Shown here piece by piece: positions 9,144 to 17,980 of a stretch of DNA of 64,000 nt. Positions within the stretch are counted from its first letter, which is position 1. The number at the start of each line of letters is the position of its first letter. Below the pieces are notes generated by a model. It was not told the DNA's origin. It saw nothing but the letters and a program-made list of their open reading frames with translations, and searched no databases. The stretch is taken from positions 33,992 to 97,991 of the forward strand of contig NZ_JBLIAI010000005.1 of assembly GCF_047634455.1 (NCBI RefSeq), read 5' to 3'. Both the position numbers and the translations under genes were made by a program. This DNA comes from Maritalea sp047634455. Its GTDB lineage: Bacteria > Pseudomonadota > Alphaproteobacteria > Rhizobiales > Devosiaceae.

Positions 9144-10190
9144 ATGAATATCGATCTACTGAAGCGCTTGTGCGAAACCCCGGGCGTGCCGGGCCGCGAA
9201 GACCGCATCCGTGCGCTCATCCAAAAAGAAGTTGAAGGCCTTTTCGACGAAGTGGTCACCGATCCAATGGGCTCACTTTTGTGCAAACGCAACCCAACAG
9301 GCAAACCAGCAAATCCACCGCAAAAGATCATGCTGCTTTGCCATATGGACGAGATCGGATTTCTGGTCTCACACGTTAGTGAAAAAGGCCATGTCTATGT
9401 GGACAATGTGGGCGGCTTTGACACGCGCAACCTGTTCAGCCGCCGCGTTTTGGTGGTGACCGAAAAAGGCGACTATAAAGCCGTGATGAATCCAGGCGGC
9501 AAGCCGATCCATATTCAAAGCCCTGAAGAAGGCAAAAAAATTCCAACCGTTTCTGAGTTCGTGATCGACCTGGGCATGGGCGAAAAAACCAAAGACGTCG
9601 TGCAAGTTGGCGACTATGTGGTGATGGACGAGCCATTGCTCGATATGGAAGACAAAATCGTCTCCAAAGCACTCGACAACCGTGTGGCATGTTGGTTGGG
9701 CATTGAATCAATTCGCAAGCTGGTGGAAGACAAATCCACCCACGATTGCGAAATCCATGTGGCTTTCACCACCCAAGAAGAAGTTGGCCTGCGCGGTGCC
9801 CGCACAGCGGCGCACGCAATCCAGCCTGATATCGGACTAGGAATTGACGTAACGCTCGCCTGCGACACGCCTGGGGTGCCTGAGCACCAAGCCGTGACCA
9901 TTCAAGGCAAGGGCTTTGGCCTTCATGTGAAAGATAGCTCATTCATCGCGGATATCGGACTTGTGCGTGAAGTGGAAGCTTTGGCCAAAAAGAGCAATAT
10001 TCCATACCAACGCACCATTTTGGCCCGTGGCGGACAAGATGGCGCCGCCGCCCAACAAGCCGCCGCTGGCGCAAAAGCTGTTGGCATAGTTGTCGGGTGT
10101 CGCTATGTGCACACAGTAACCGAAATGATCGACAAAACTGATCTAAAAGCCGCGCGCGATATTTTGACAGCGTTTTTGGCAGATCACTAA
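9144..10190 (+). CDS. M42 family metallopeptidase (glutamyl aminopeptidase type)
   Basis: A 348-residue cytosolic dinuclear zinc aminopeptidase of the M42 family. Metal and catalytic motifs are HMDEIGF (about 67-73), DNRVACW (about 178), TTQEEVGLRGA (about 208-218, with the EE pair), DVTLACD and the C-terminal YVHTVTEM histidine. The start ATGAATATCGATC follows AAAGGGATA. It starts about 90 nt after the phytase-like gene and is followed by a clear intrinsic terminator. Peptide substrate preference cannot be predicted. Confidence 0.93.
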   Translation: MNIDLLKRLCETPGVPGREDRIRALIQKEVEGLFDEVVTDPMGSLLCKRNPTGKPANPPQKIMLLCHMDEIGFLVSHVSEKGHVYVDNVGGFDTRNLFSRRVLVVTEKGDYKAVMNPGGKPIHIQSPEEGKKIPTVSEFVIDLGMGEKTKDVVQVGDYVVMDEPLLDMEDKIVSKALDNRVACWLGIESIRKLVEDKSTHDCEIHVAFTTQEEVGLRGARTAAHAIQPDIGLGIDVTLACDTPGVPEHQAVTIQGKGFGLHVKDSSFIADIGLVREVEALAKKSNIPYQRTILARGGQDGAAAQQAAAGAKAVGIVVGCRYVHTVTEMIDKTDLKAARDILTAFLADH

Positions 10191-10212
10191 GAATTACTTT
10201 GATGAAGACACC

Positions 10213-10246
10213 AAAGGCCCGTCACATCTGTGGCGGGCCTTTTTCG
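10213..10246 (+). terminator. Intrinsic terminator of the M42 peptidase gene
   Basis: Stem AAAGGCCCG / CGGGCCTTT with a 12-base loop, directly followed by a run of Ts. It lies 22 nt after the M42 stop codon and is a textbook rho-independent terminator. Confidence 0.9.
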
Positions 10247-10329
10247 TTAAAAGTGAATTCAAAACATCGTGTAGTTTAAGGTCCGCTGTACAGCTTCACA
10301 TGACTAGGGGATCACACCCGTTTGACTTC

Positions 10330-10578
10330 TTAAGCATCCAGCATGAAATACCGAGCGATTCCATAAATGTAGAGCGCCGAAAACATGATATTTATGTATT
10401 TCAACTGTCGCTCTGTTCTGAGCCAACCGCAATAAATCCATATCAAACAGAATGGCAGCCCAAACAGCATGGCCGCCAACTGCCAGCCTTGAACAATCGC
10501 AATCGTACTGCAAAGTCCCAAAGCAAGAGCAAACCATTTCAGCACTTGCTCAAAGTCAGCCTGCGTCGAAATTTTCAT
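10330..10578 (-). CDS. Small membrane protein, unknown function (DUF6552-like)
   Basis: Starting at MKISTQADFEQVLKWFALAL this gives 82 residues with two or three hydrophobic segments and a positively charged turn (CGWLRTERQLKYINIMF). The pattern KW-small-G...GW...GL...W.....R resembles short DUF6552-type proteins of Alphaproteobacteria, but the match is from memory. The frame could begin 39 codons earlier (10695), which would place the start at the edge of a terminator, so the shorter version is preferred. It is read in the same direction as the queuosine transporter, from which the terminator separates it. Confidence 0.5.
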   Translation of the reverse strand: MKISTQADFEQVLKWFALALGLCSTIAIVQGWQLAAMLFGLPFCLIWIYCGWLRTERQLKYINIMFSALYIYGIARYFMLDA

Positions 10579-10697
10579 TTTTTGGGATTTCCCGAAAATC
10601 AGCGCCGTGAACCCGGCGATCTGATTTGTTACTCCTATCAAACCGAAGCGCGAAACGCAATTCAAGTCTGTATGGAAGGTAGTTGGCGTTGGCACAT

Positions 10698-10727
10698 AAA
10701 AAAACGCCCCGAAAAAACGGGGCGTTG
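10698..10727 (-). terminator. Intrinsic terminator of the queuosine-precursor transporter gene
   Basis: Stem AACGCCCC / GGGGCGTT around a GAAAAAAC loop. On the minus strand it is followed by a run of Ts (seven As at 10698-10704 on the plus strand). It lies about 65 nt after the end of the minus-strand gene at 10791. Confidence 0.85.
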
Positions 10728-10790
10728 ATCAAATGCTAAATTGCGCTCACATTCAGTTCAGCATTTTATAGGCATTACCCACTCAACTGA

Positions 10791-11441
10791 TCAGGCAACA
10801 ACGCTTTTGGCAACCTGGCGATCTGAGATAAACTGTCTCAAAAAACTGTATGGTGCCAACAGCGCAAAAACCATTAGACCTTTAACGATCAAATCGCCGA
10901 AGCCCAACGACACATAAAGGGGCACTTCAGGGCCCATGCTCAACAGCGGCACACCAAAGCCAAGCGACGTGTCGCTCTGTGCAAAGAAATGATCGATGCC
11001 GACAAAGGCAGGCGCAAACGCCAACGAGAAAAAGATCGCCGTATCAATTGCCGAGGCGATACTGGATGAAATCAGTGGCGCGCGCCACCAAGCGCCCCCC
11101 CGCAAGCGATCAAAGATCGAAATATCAAGCAACTGTGCCACCAAAAACGCGGTGCCAGATGCAACCGCTACTCTTGGGTAAGCCAATTTGATCGACAAAT
11201 AAACAGCCAGGGAAAAGCCGACCAGCACAACGATCCGCGCGGACTTTGGACCAAAATGACGGTTGGTCAAATCAGTAACAAGAAAAGCAAATGGATAGGT
11301 GAAGGCACCCCAGGTGAGGATTTCTTTGAGGTCCAATGGGCCAAGTTGAAAATCAACCGGGATTGAAACCAAATAGTTTGATGTGGCGACAACAATCGCC
11401 ATGGCCGCAACGGCCACAAAAAAACGAGTGAGCATCATCAT
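10791..11441 (-). CDS. Queuosine precursor transporter (VUT/YhhQ family)
   Basis: Inner-membrane transporter of the VUT_1 (YhhQ) family; YhhQ imports queuosine precursors such as preQ0/preQ1 for tRNA modification. The protein has 216 residues and about six hydrophobic segments. It shows the family signature LTWGAFTYPFAFLVTDLTNR near residue 40. The start follows a good ribosome site (AAGAGGTG); three consecutive ATGs make the exact first codon ambiguous. No convincing preQ1 riboswitch was seen upstream. Confidence 0.88.
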   Translation of the reverse strand: MMMLTRFFVAVAAMAIVVATSNYLVSIPVDFQLGPLDLKEILTWGAFTYPFAFLVTDLTNRHFGPKSARIVVLVGFSLAVYLSIKLAYPRVAVASGTAFLVAQLLDISIFDRLRGGAWWRAPLISSSIASAIDTAIFFSLAFAPAFVGIDHFFAQSDTSLGFGVPLLSMGPEVPLYVSLGFGDLIVKGLMVFALLAPYSFLRQFISDRQVAKSVVA

Positions 11442-11499
11442 GCACCTCTTATGTTACGTAGCAATTCCGGCAATAGACCGACGCCACTTATGAAAACAA

Positions 11500-11533
11500 G
11501 AATCCGCGAAACGAAAAATCGTCCCGCGGATTC
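11500..11533 (-). terminator. Probable terminator of rpmB
   Basis: Stem GAATCCGCG / CGCGGATTC with a 16-base loop, 28 nt after the rpmB stop on the minus strand. It is followed in the direction of transcription by TTGTTTTC. The T tract is imperfect. Confidence 0.65.
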
Positions 11534-11561
11534 AATATCAAAATTCAAACAGAAAGCCGTA

Positions 11562-11846
11562 TTAAGACGCTTGCGCCAAACGGATTTCTTTTTTCACGCC
11601 TAACGCGCGATCTGACAATTCAGTGTCTTTTGCTTTGAGCAAATATGCGTCCAAGCCACCGCGGTGCTCAACAGTACGCAAAGCCGATGCTGAAACTTTA
11701 AGTTTCACATTGCGGCCCAAAACCTCAGACATCAAAGTCACATTGCACAAGTTAGGCAAAAACTTGCGACGAGTCCGGTTGAGCGCATGGCTCACATTAT
11801 TACCAGACATCACACCTTTGCCAGAAAGTTCACAACGCCGTGCCAT
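11562..11846 (-). CDS. rpmB: 50S ribosomal protein L28
   Basis: A 94-residue ribosomal protein of the large subunit. MARRCELSGKGVMSGNNVSH, the basic NRTRRKFLPNL and the C-terminal LRTVEHRGGLDAYLL are characteristic of alphaproteobacterial L28. It is single and followed by a hairpin terminator. A G+C-rich region with short inverted repeats (about 11872-11915) lies in its leader. rpmB divergent from a DUF3108 gene and the SUV3-like helicase is a conserved Rhizobiales neighbourhood. Confidence 0.98.
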   Translation of the reverse strand: MARRCELSGKGVMSGNNVSHALNRTRRKFLPNLCNVTLMSEVLGRNVKLKVSASALRTVEHRGGLDAYLLKAKDTELSDRALGVKKEIRLAQAS

Positions 11847-12088
11847 GTTATAATTCCCATTCGATCCACAAAACCTCGTCTGTCTCGCGCAGTTTGCGGA
11901 GCCCGACAGGTCTCAATTACATGAAAAAGTCGCGTTTAAGTAAGTAATTGGCCGCCATTAGTCAAGCACTTCTATCGTAAAATCACTTCGAATTGCCTTG
12001 AAAGCATCAAACCATGTCGGCACTGTTGAAAATCAGTGATTCGTCAAAAGCACCAAACTTGCGTAATAGCTAAGGATCGACCGACATC

Positions 12089-12889
12089 GTGGCCGCATCA
12101 TTTTACACACCCTTTATCCGCACTATCTGTATCACACTTGCCATTTTTTGGGCACCCTATAACGCAATTGCAGCAGTTCTGGATGCAAATGCCACCTATA
12201 TTGTGACCTTACGCGGCGTCAATATCGCCATCGTGGGTGTGTCATTCAAAGATAACGGTCAAAATTATAGCGTCAACATTTCTGGCGATGTATCCGGCCT
12301 CGCATCCCTTATTGCAGCGGGTACCGCCCGATTGTCGTCTTCGGGCAATTCCTCAGCCGGTCAATTACAAAGCAACCGCTTTGAACTGGAAACCATTGCC
12401 AACAAACAATCATTCAATGTTCGGTTTGAAGCACAAGATGGCAATGTCACCAGCGAACAAGTCGCCCCACCCCTCAGTCAAAATAAAAACCGGGTGCCCA
12501 TTGTCGCCAGCCATCGCCGTGCCATCAACGACCCTATTGCCGCCTTTTTGCTCAAGGCAGACCGCTTGGAGCCGGAAATTTGCAACCGGAGTTTGAACAT
12601 TTATACAGGTGTTGAGCGCTATGACATCGAGTTAAAGTTCGCAAAAGAGCAAACAGCAAAGTCAAAGGCCACGGGTTACCAAGGTCCTGTGATGTTGTGT
12701 ACAATGCGGTACAAGCCGATTTCTGGTCACTTTTCGAATTCCGACACCACCACCTACATGCAATCCAACCAACGTTTTTTGATTTGGTATGCACCATTAA
12801 AGCAATCAGGCTATTTGATTCCATATCGGATTTTGGTAGGCACAGCATTTGGCGATATATCAATGGTTCTGACGCGGCTGAACGACTAA
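12089..12889 (+). CDS. DUF3108 domain-containing exported protein
   Basis: A 266-residue protein with an N-terminal hydrophobic signal (about residues 10-30, TICITLAIFWAPYNAIAAVL) followed by a predicted all-beta DUF3108 domain. YIVTLRGVNIAIVGVSF, GDVSGLASLIAAGTA and the late CTMRYKPISGHF match that family. DUF3108 proteins are periplasmic with unknown role. The start is GTG 12089; no ATG fits. It sits between rpmB (divergent) and the helicase gene, the usual place in Rhizobiales. Confidence 0.83.
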   Translation: MAASFYTPFIRTICITLAIFWAPYNAIAAVLDANATYIVTLRGVNIAIVGVSFKDNGQNYSVNISGDVSGLASLIAAGTARLSSSGNSSAGQLQSNRFELETIANKQSFNVRFEAQDGNVTSEQVAPPLSQNKNRVPIVASHRRAINDPIAAFLLKADRLEPEICNRSLNIYTGVERYDIELKFAKEQTAKSKATGYQGPVMLCTMRYKPISGHFSNSDTTTYMQSNQRFLIWYAPLKQSGYLIPYRILVGTAFGDISMVLTRLND

Positions 12890-13346
12890 AAATCACCCGA
12901 TGATAACGAAATACCGTTAACCATATGCGCCCGGATTGGTTCTCAATTCGACACGTCAAAGTGTTTTTCGTAAAGATTGCACTTTTTTTGCGCCCCTTCC
13001 TGCCCGCAAAGATTAATATATGTGTCGACGGGCAACTCAAATACATTCAAACATTTGAAACAATGGTTAGGAAATTGGCCAAGTTAATCAAATCGAAACA
13101 CTGGTAAACGTGATTTTGTTTTTTCAAGCCCCCAATCGTACAATTTCACGAAAAATAGTGCCCCATCACCGCACCACCCACCATATACTGTAGGGAACGA
13201 AGCAAGAATGGACGCTCAACGCCGATTCGGTCTGTGTTCGTTCTCTTTTTGTACCAAAGATGAATCCAACTCTGGTTTGACCCGCCGCCCTGTCTCGAAA
13301 TAAGACAGTCAAACCAGCCCCCTCACCAAAAGGTGCCGGAGAGATT
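12890..13346. other. Intergenic region with structured leader upstream of helicase gene
   Basis: 457 bases without a credible gene. Two structures stand out. A 7-bp arm pair GAACGAA (13195-13201) / TTCGTTC (13237-13243) is followed by TCTTTTTG and looks like a weak terminator. A strong nested hairpin sits at 13272-13317. Small open frames here lack ribosome sites and family features. Confidence 0.5.
13272..13317 (+). promoter_or_regulatory. Nested hairpin in the leader of the helicase gene
   Basis: Outer stem CTGGTTTGA / TCAAACCAG (9 bp) encloses an inner stem CTGTCT / AGACAG with loop CGAAATA. A 9-base bulge CCCGCCGCC lies on the 5' side only. It ends 29 nt before the helicase ATG, just upstream of the GGAGAG ribosome site. 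Any regulatory role is inference. Confidence 0.45.
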
Positions 13347-16148
13347 ATGCAAACCCAATATGCCGCGGGCAACGTAAAAGCGATTCTGGGCCCGACCAAT
13401 ACGGGCAAGACCCACTATGCGGTTGAACGCCTGTTGGCCCATCGCACGGGCATGATTGGCCTGCCCCTGCGGCTGCTGGCGCGCGAGGTTTATCAGCGAT
13501 TGGTGGATCAGGTGGGCGTTGCCGCTGTGGCTTTGGTGACCGGCGAAGAGCGTATTGCCCCTAAAAACGCACGTTATTGGGTCGCCACTGTGGAGGCTAT
13601 GCCCACCAATCTCAGTGTCGAGTGCGTTGCTATTGATGAGATTCAGACCGCCACCCACCTTGATCGCGGGCATGTATTTACCGACCGCATTTTGCACGCG
13701 CGCGGCACCCACGAAACGCTATTGCTGGGCGCTGCAACGATGGCACCGATCATTGCCGCACTGCTGCCAGACGTTGAAATTATTTATCGCCCGCGCTTGT
13801 CCCAACTCACCTATTCAGGCTCAAAAAAAATCACGCGACAGCCGGGGCGGTCTGCAATTGTTGCGTTTTCCAGCAATGACGTTTACGCCATCGCCGAATT
13901 GATCCGTCGCCAGCGCGGCGGCGCGGCGGTGGTGATGGGGGCTCTGAGCCCGCGCACCCGCAATGCGCAGGTGGAACTTTACGAAAATGGCGAGGTCGAT
14001 TTTTTGGTCGCAACTGACGCGATCGGGATGGGGCTAAATCTTGATATTGATCATGTGGCCTTTGCCGCCGACATGAAATTTGACGGCAAACAGATGCGGC
14101 CACTTATTCCCGCTGAATACGCACAAATCGCTGGCCGTGCAGGACGACACACACAAGATGGCACGTTTGGGGTGACCGGTGGTGTTGAGGAGTTTTCAGA
14201 CCAACTTGTGAGCCAGCTCGAGGCACACGAATTTGAACCCGTAAAAGTGCTTCAATGGCGCAACCCAAAACTCAATTTCGCTTCATTCACCCTGCTCCAA
14301 CAATCGCTTGATCAACGCACAACCCATCAAAAACTCACCAATGTGCCAACAGCCAAGGATCAATTGGCACTAGAATATTTAATGCGGCATCCTGACATTG
14401 GCCCCAAGACGGGTAAGAAAATCACCGAATTGGCTTGGGATTGCGCACTTATTCCTGACTATCGCAACATCTCCCCCGCCCAACATGGTGAGATAATTGC
14501 CACAATCTTCCTAAATCTTGAGCAAAACGAAACAATTAGCGAAGACTGGATTGCCGAACAGGTCAGGTTTTGCGACAATGACCAAGGCGAAATTGACACT
14601 TTGTCCAATCGGATCAAACAAATCCGCACTTGGACCTATGTCGCAAACCGGAAAAACTGGCTAAAAGATCCTACCTATTGGCGTGAAAAAACAAATGAGA
14701 TTGAAAACACATTGTCAGACGCACTACATAAGCGTCTCACGCTGCGGTTTATTGATCGCCGTACAAGTGTATTAATGCGCCATTTAAGAGATAAGCAAAT
14801 GACTGCACCAGAAATATCACAGAGTGGCGAAGTATCCCTTGAGGGCCAATCCATCGGATCCATTCAAGGATTTCGCTTTACCCTTTCATCTCAAGATGGC
14901 GGGGAGACTAAAAATTTGCGCTCTGCGGCCAGCGTCGCCATTGCGCCTGAAATCAAGAAACGGGCCGAGAAAGTAACTGATTCTCCCAACGATGAATTTG
15001 TGTTGACCGCCGAAGGTCATATCCGCTGGCGCGGCGAGGTTATCGCAGAACTTGCACCGGGCGATGACATATTGACCCCGCGTCTGATCATCTTGGCCGA
15101 TGAAAGCTTGACCGGACCGGACCTGGGGGGTGTGCAAGACCGCTTGGACCTTTGGTTGCGCCATGCAATCAACACCCAGTTGGAGCAATTGATTGCCCTA
15201 AAGGAGCCAGCCGAACTTGAAGGCACAGCTCGCGGCGTAGCATTCCGGTTGTCCGAAAGCCTTGGGGTCATTCCGCGCGCAGAGATTGCCAATGATGTAA
15301 AATCTCTGGATCAAGACGTGCGCGCCATCATGCGCAAAATGGGCATCAAGTTCGGTGCCTATCACATCTATTTGCCGCTTTCGCTAAAACCAGCACCGCG
15401 CGAAATGGCGCTGATTCTTTGGGCATTGAAAAATGGCGGCGTGCGCCAGCCCGGTGTACGTGAACTACCGCAAATCATTTTGTCAGGTCGCACCTCAATT
15501 GATACCGACCCCGAAATTGCAAAAGAGCTATACGAGATTGCAGGCTTCAAAGTCACCGGCAATCGCGCCGTACGGGTCGACATTTTGGAACGCTTGGCCG
15601 ATTTGATTCGCCCTTTGATTTCGTTTGATCCAAAACGCAATCAAGACAACCCACCAGAAGGTGCCGCAGATGGCAACGGGTTCCGCGTCACTGTGGAAAT
15701 GACGAGCCTTCTTGGATGTGCAGGTGAAGAGTTTTCTACTGTTTTGGCATCGCTTGGTTACAAACTAACCCGCACACCAATCAAAACTGAACCTGCCCAC
15801 GAAATCGCGACCGGCGGAACAGCGGAAACTGTTGCTGCAGCCAACAGCAATGAGCCAAGCAATGATGGGGCTGCACAATTAGATATTGTAGCGACTGAAG
15901 TGGCCGAAGCGGCACCTGCTGAGCCACAGTTTGACGAAATTTGGCACCCGGCACCACGTCGCACCAACAATCCACAGCATGCCAAGAAGCGCGAACAAAA
16001 TCGCCCTCCTTTTGCAAAAGGCAAAAAAGACGCAAAACCGGCCGGCAAAAAACCGAATCAGCATAAACGGCCAAGCAAGCCTGCTTACAAGCCAAAGCCG
16101 ATTGATCCAGATTCGCCATTTGCAGCTCTTGCCGCGCTGAAAAAATAG
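13347..16148 (+). CDS. SUV3-like DEAD/DExH-box RNA helicase
   Basis: A 933-residue superfamily 2 helicase related to the mitochondrial Suv3 RNA helicase. Walker A GPTNTGKT is at about 14-21 and motif II is the unusual DEIQ (IDEIQ near 97). Motif VI QIAGRAGRH is near 260, and a SUV3-type C-terminal region follows. The last about 100 residues are low-complexity and lysine/proline-rich, likely an RNA-binding tail. The start has a GGAGAG ribosome site. It is followed after 11 nt by an S4-domain RNA-binding gene, which points to a role on structured RNA or ribosomes. Confidence 0.92.
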   Translation: MQTQYAAGNVKAILGPTNTGKTHYAVERLLAHRTGMIGLPLRLLAREVYQRLVDQVGVAAVALVTGEERIAPKNARYWVATVEAMPTNLSVECVAIDEIQTATHLDRGHVFTDRILHARGTHETLLLGAATMAPIIAALLPDVEIIYRPRLSQLTYSGSKKITRQPGRSAIVAFSSNDVYAIAELIRRQRGGAAVVMGALSPRTRNAQVELYENGEVDFLVATDAIGMGLNLDIDHVAFAADMKFDGKQMRPLIPAEYAQIAGRAGRHTQDGTFGVTGGVEEFSDQLVSQLEAHEFEPVKVLQWRNPKLNFASFTLLQQSLDQRTTHQKLTNVPTAKDQLALEYLMRHPDIGPKTGKKITELAWDCALIPDYRNISPAQHGEIIATIFLNLEQNETISEDWIAEQVRFCDNDQGEIDTLSNRIKQIRTWTYVANRKNWLKDPTYWREKTNEIENTLSDALHKRLTLRFIDRRTSVLMRHLRDKQMTAPEISQSGEVSLEGQSIGSIQGFRFTLSSQDGGETKNLRSAASVAIAPEIKKRAEKVTDSPNDEFVLTAEGHIRWRGEVIAELAPGDDILTPRLIILADESLTGPDLGGVQDRLDLWLRHAINTQLEQLIALKEPAELEGTARGVAFRLSESLGVIPRAEIANDVKSLDQDVRAIMRKMGIKFGAYHIYLPLSLKPAPREMALILWALKNGGVRQPGVRELPQIILSGRTSIDTDPEIAKELYEIAGFKVTGNRAVRVDILERLADLIRPLISFDPKRNQDNPPEGAADGNGFRVTVEMTSLLGCAGEEFSTVLASLGYKLTRTPIKTEPAHEIATGGTAETVAAANSNEPSNDGAAQLDIVATEVAEAAPAEPQFDEIWHPAPRRTNNPQHAKKREQNRPPFAKGKKDAKPAGKKPNQHKRPSKPAYKPKPIDPDSPFAALAALKK

Positions 16149-16159
16149 CTGAAAGCCAC

Positions 16160-16549
16160 ATGAGCGAACCCGAGCAAAAGCGCAGGCTTGATAAGTGGCT
16201 CTGGTTTGCCCGTTGCGTCAAAACCCGCACATTGGCCCAAAAGCTGGTAAATGGCGGCCATGTGCGCGTCAATTCTGAGCGCTGCGTCAATCCAGCCAAC
16301 AAGATAAAAATTGGCGATGTGCTCACCATCACCTTGCCACGCAGCATTCGTATTCTCAAAATTGTGGGCCTTGGCGAAAATCGTGGCTCTGCCCCAATGG
16401 CAGCCTTGCTGTTCGAGGACCTTAGCCCGCCCCCTATTCCCAAATCTGATGGGCCTCGCCTTCTGCCCGTTGCGCTGCGTGAAAAAGGCGCTGGGCGCCC
16501 CACAAAACGACAAAGACGCGAAACAGACCGCCTAAAACAGCCCGATTGA
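16160..16549 (+). CDS. S4 domain RNA-binding protein (Hsp15-like)
   Basis: A 129-residue protein with an N-terminal S4 domain, RLDKWLWFARCVKTRTLAQK then LVNGGHVRVN, as in Hsp15, which binds stalled 50S subunits. The C-terminal tail is basic and ends in many R/K residues (GRPTKRQRRETDRLKQ). It is cotranscribed with the helicase (11 nt gap). The exact ribosome-rescue role is inferred from the Hsp15 relationship. Confidence 0.9.
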   Translation: MSEPEQKRRLDKWLWFARCVKTRTLAQKLVNGGHVRVNSERCVNPANKIKIGDVLTITLPRSIRILKIVGLGENRGSAPMAALLFEDLSPPPIPKSDGPRLLPVALREKGAGRPTKRQRRETDRLKQPD

Positions 16550-16725
16550 AACCAGATTTCACACATTGCCAAAGGTTTAAAATTCGTTGCTCAAAACCAC
16601 CCTTGCACTTTGGGCAAAAATTCATTAGCCAATAGACCGTCAGTTTCTCTAAGGGACCGGGTAAGTCCAGTTGCACCTCCCCCAACTGCAATTTATTGCA
16701 AATGAACACCTAACGGAACCCACCT

Positions 16726-17064
16726 ATGACCTACATCGTCACCGACAATTGTATCAAATGCAAATATATGGACTGCGTTGCAGTCTGCCCCGTAGATTGT
16801 TTCTATGAGGGCGAAAACATGCTTGTGATCCATCCAGACGAATGTATCGATTGTGGCGTGTGCGAACCTGAATGCCCAGCCGAGGCCATTTTGCCTGACA
16901 CAGAGCCCGGCCAAGAAGCCTGGCTTGAGCTCAATACAAAATTTGCGGACATATGGCCAAACATCGCCGAGAAGCGCGATCCCCCTGAAGATGCCGCCAA
17001 ATTTGATGGCGAAACCGGCAAATTTGAAAAATACTTTTCAGAAGCACCCGGCGAAGGCGATTGA
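16726..17064 (+). CDS. fdxA: 7Fe ferredoxin FdxA type
   Basis: A 112-residue ferredoxin predicted to hold one 3Fe-4S and one 4Fe-4S cluster. CIKCKYMDCVAVCPVDCFYE then ECIDCGVCEPECP reproduces the cysteine spacing of Azotobacter ferredoxin I. The C-terminal extension (from about 60) is the usual acidic tail. It is a soluble electron carrier of unknown partner. It is followed by an intrinsic terminator. The ferredoxin-carD pairing is widely conserved in Rhizobiales. Confidence 0.95.
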   Translation: MTYIVTDNCIKCKYMDCVAVCPVDCFYEGENMLVIHPDECIDCGVCEPECPAEAILPDTEPGQEAWLELNTKFADIWPNIAEKRDPPEDAAKFDGETGKFEKYFSEAPGEGD

Positions 17065-17106
17065 TCGCTTTTTCAAGTAAACGGCAAAATTAAGCACGTT
17101 CGACCC

Positions 17107-17145
17107 AAAAACGCGAGGAAATTGATTCTGTCGCGTTTTTGTGTT
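17107..17145 (+). terminator. Intrinsic terminator of fdxA
   Basis: Stem AAAAACGCG / CGCGTTTTT with a 16-base loop and following Ts, 42 nt downstream of the fdxA stop. Confidence 0.8.
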
Positions 17146-17353
17146 ACATATGAGTAACAGTCGCAATTTGCCGTTTACCCAGCCGTGCCGGAGGGCACAT
17201 TTTTTTTGCTCTAAGCAAATAAATTAGGATTTTGGTAACCATCACAGAACCCTCACAAGTTTCGTGAACGGCACTTTTTTCGACGATGATCGGGACAGAT
17301 CAGTAAGGGCACTTCACGTTGGAGTGCTGGGGCGTCAATTAGGAGTTTACCGA

Positions 17354-17920
17354 ATGGTAACTAAGAAGCCAATGCAGCGTCAAGGATTCAAAACAGGCGA
17401 ATTTGTTGTGTATCCAGCACATGGCGTCGGGCAAATTACCGGCGTCGAAGAGCAAGAAGTCGTGGGCATTACCCTCGAACTTTTTGTGATCAATTTCGAA
17501 CAGGACAAACTCACCCTTCGTGTACCGCTTGCCAAAGTTAAAAGCGTCGGCATGCGCAAACTCGCCGAAGATGTAACAGTTGAAAAAGCTCTGAGAACTG
17601 TGACCGGCCGCGCCCGTGTAAAACGTACAATGTGGAGCCGTCGCGCCCAAGAATATGAAGCCAAGATCAATTCCGGTGATTTGATTTCGATTGCTGAAGT
17701 TGTGCGCGATCTTTTCCGTTCAGAAGAACAACCAGAGCAATCCTATTCAGAGCGTCAATTGTTTGAAGCAGCGATTGATCGCATGTCACGCGAAATTGGC
17801 GTGGTGAACAAGATCACATTGACTGAAGCGCTTCAGCTCATCCAAAAGAATTTGGCAAAAAGTCCGCGTCGTGGCGCAAAACCTGACGAAGCCAGTGATT
17901 CAGCTGAGGCGGCGGCATAA
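17354..17920 (+). CDS. CarD family transcriptional regulator
   Basis: A 188-residue RNA-polymerase-interacting factor. The N-terminal RID/Tudor-like domain reads FKTGEFVVYPAHGVGQITGV, and a helical C-terminal DNA-binding domain follows (to about 165), then an acidic/alanine tail. CarD stabilises open promoter complexes. The start at ATG 17354 is supported by TAGGAG nine bases upstream; a GTG-initiated frame from 17264 would add 30 residues unrelated to the family. A strong terminator follows. Confidence 0.95.
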   Translation: MVTKKPMQRQGFKTGEFVVYPAHGVGQITGVEEQEVVGITLELFVINFEQDKLTLRVPLAKVKSVGMRKLAEDVTVEKALRTVTGRARVKRTMWSRRAQEYEAKINSGDLISIAEVVRDLFRSEEQPEQSYSERQLFEAAIDRMSREIGVVNKITLTEALQLIQKNLAKSPRRGAKPDEASDSAEAAA

Positions 17921-17944
17921 TCGCCAACCCCAGCATCAACTTCT

Positions 17945-17980
17945 AATAGGGCTGGTTGTTGACCGGCCCTATTTTTTTTG
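17945..17980 (+). terminator. Intrinsic terminator of carD
   Basis: Stem AATAGGGC / GCCCTATT followed by eight Ts. Its descending arm and T tract contain the stop codon of the convergent M48 gene (17969-17971), so terminator and coding end overlap. Confidence 0.88.

Noticed and set aside
11442..11500. preQ1 riboswitch upstream of the queuosine-precursor transporter
   Set aside because: No sequence resembling preQ1-I, II or III cores could be found by eye.
12925..13107. Plus-strand 60-residue frame before the helicase
   Set aside because: No ribosome site or known family; composition like the surrounding spacer.
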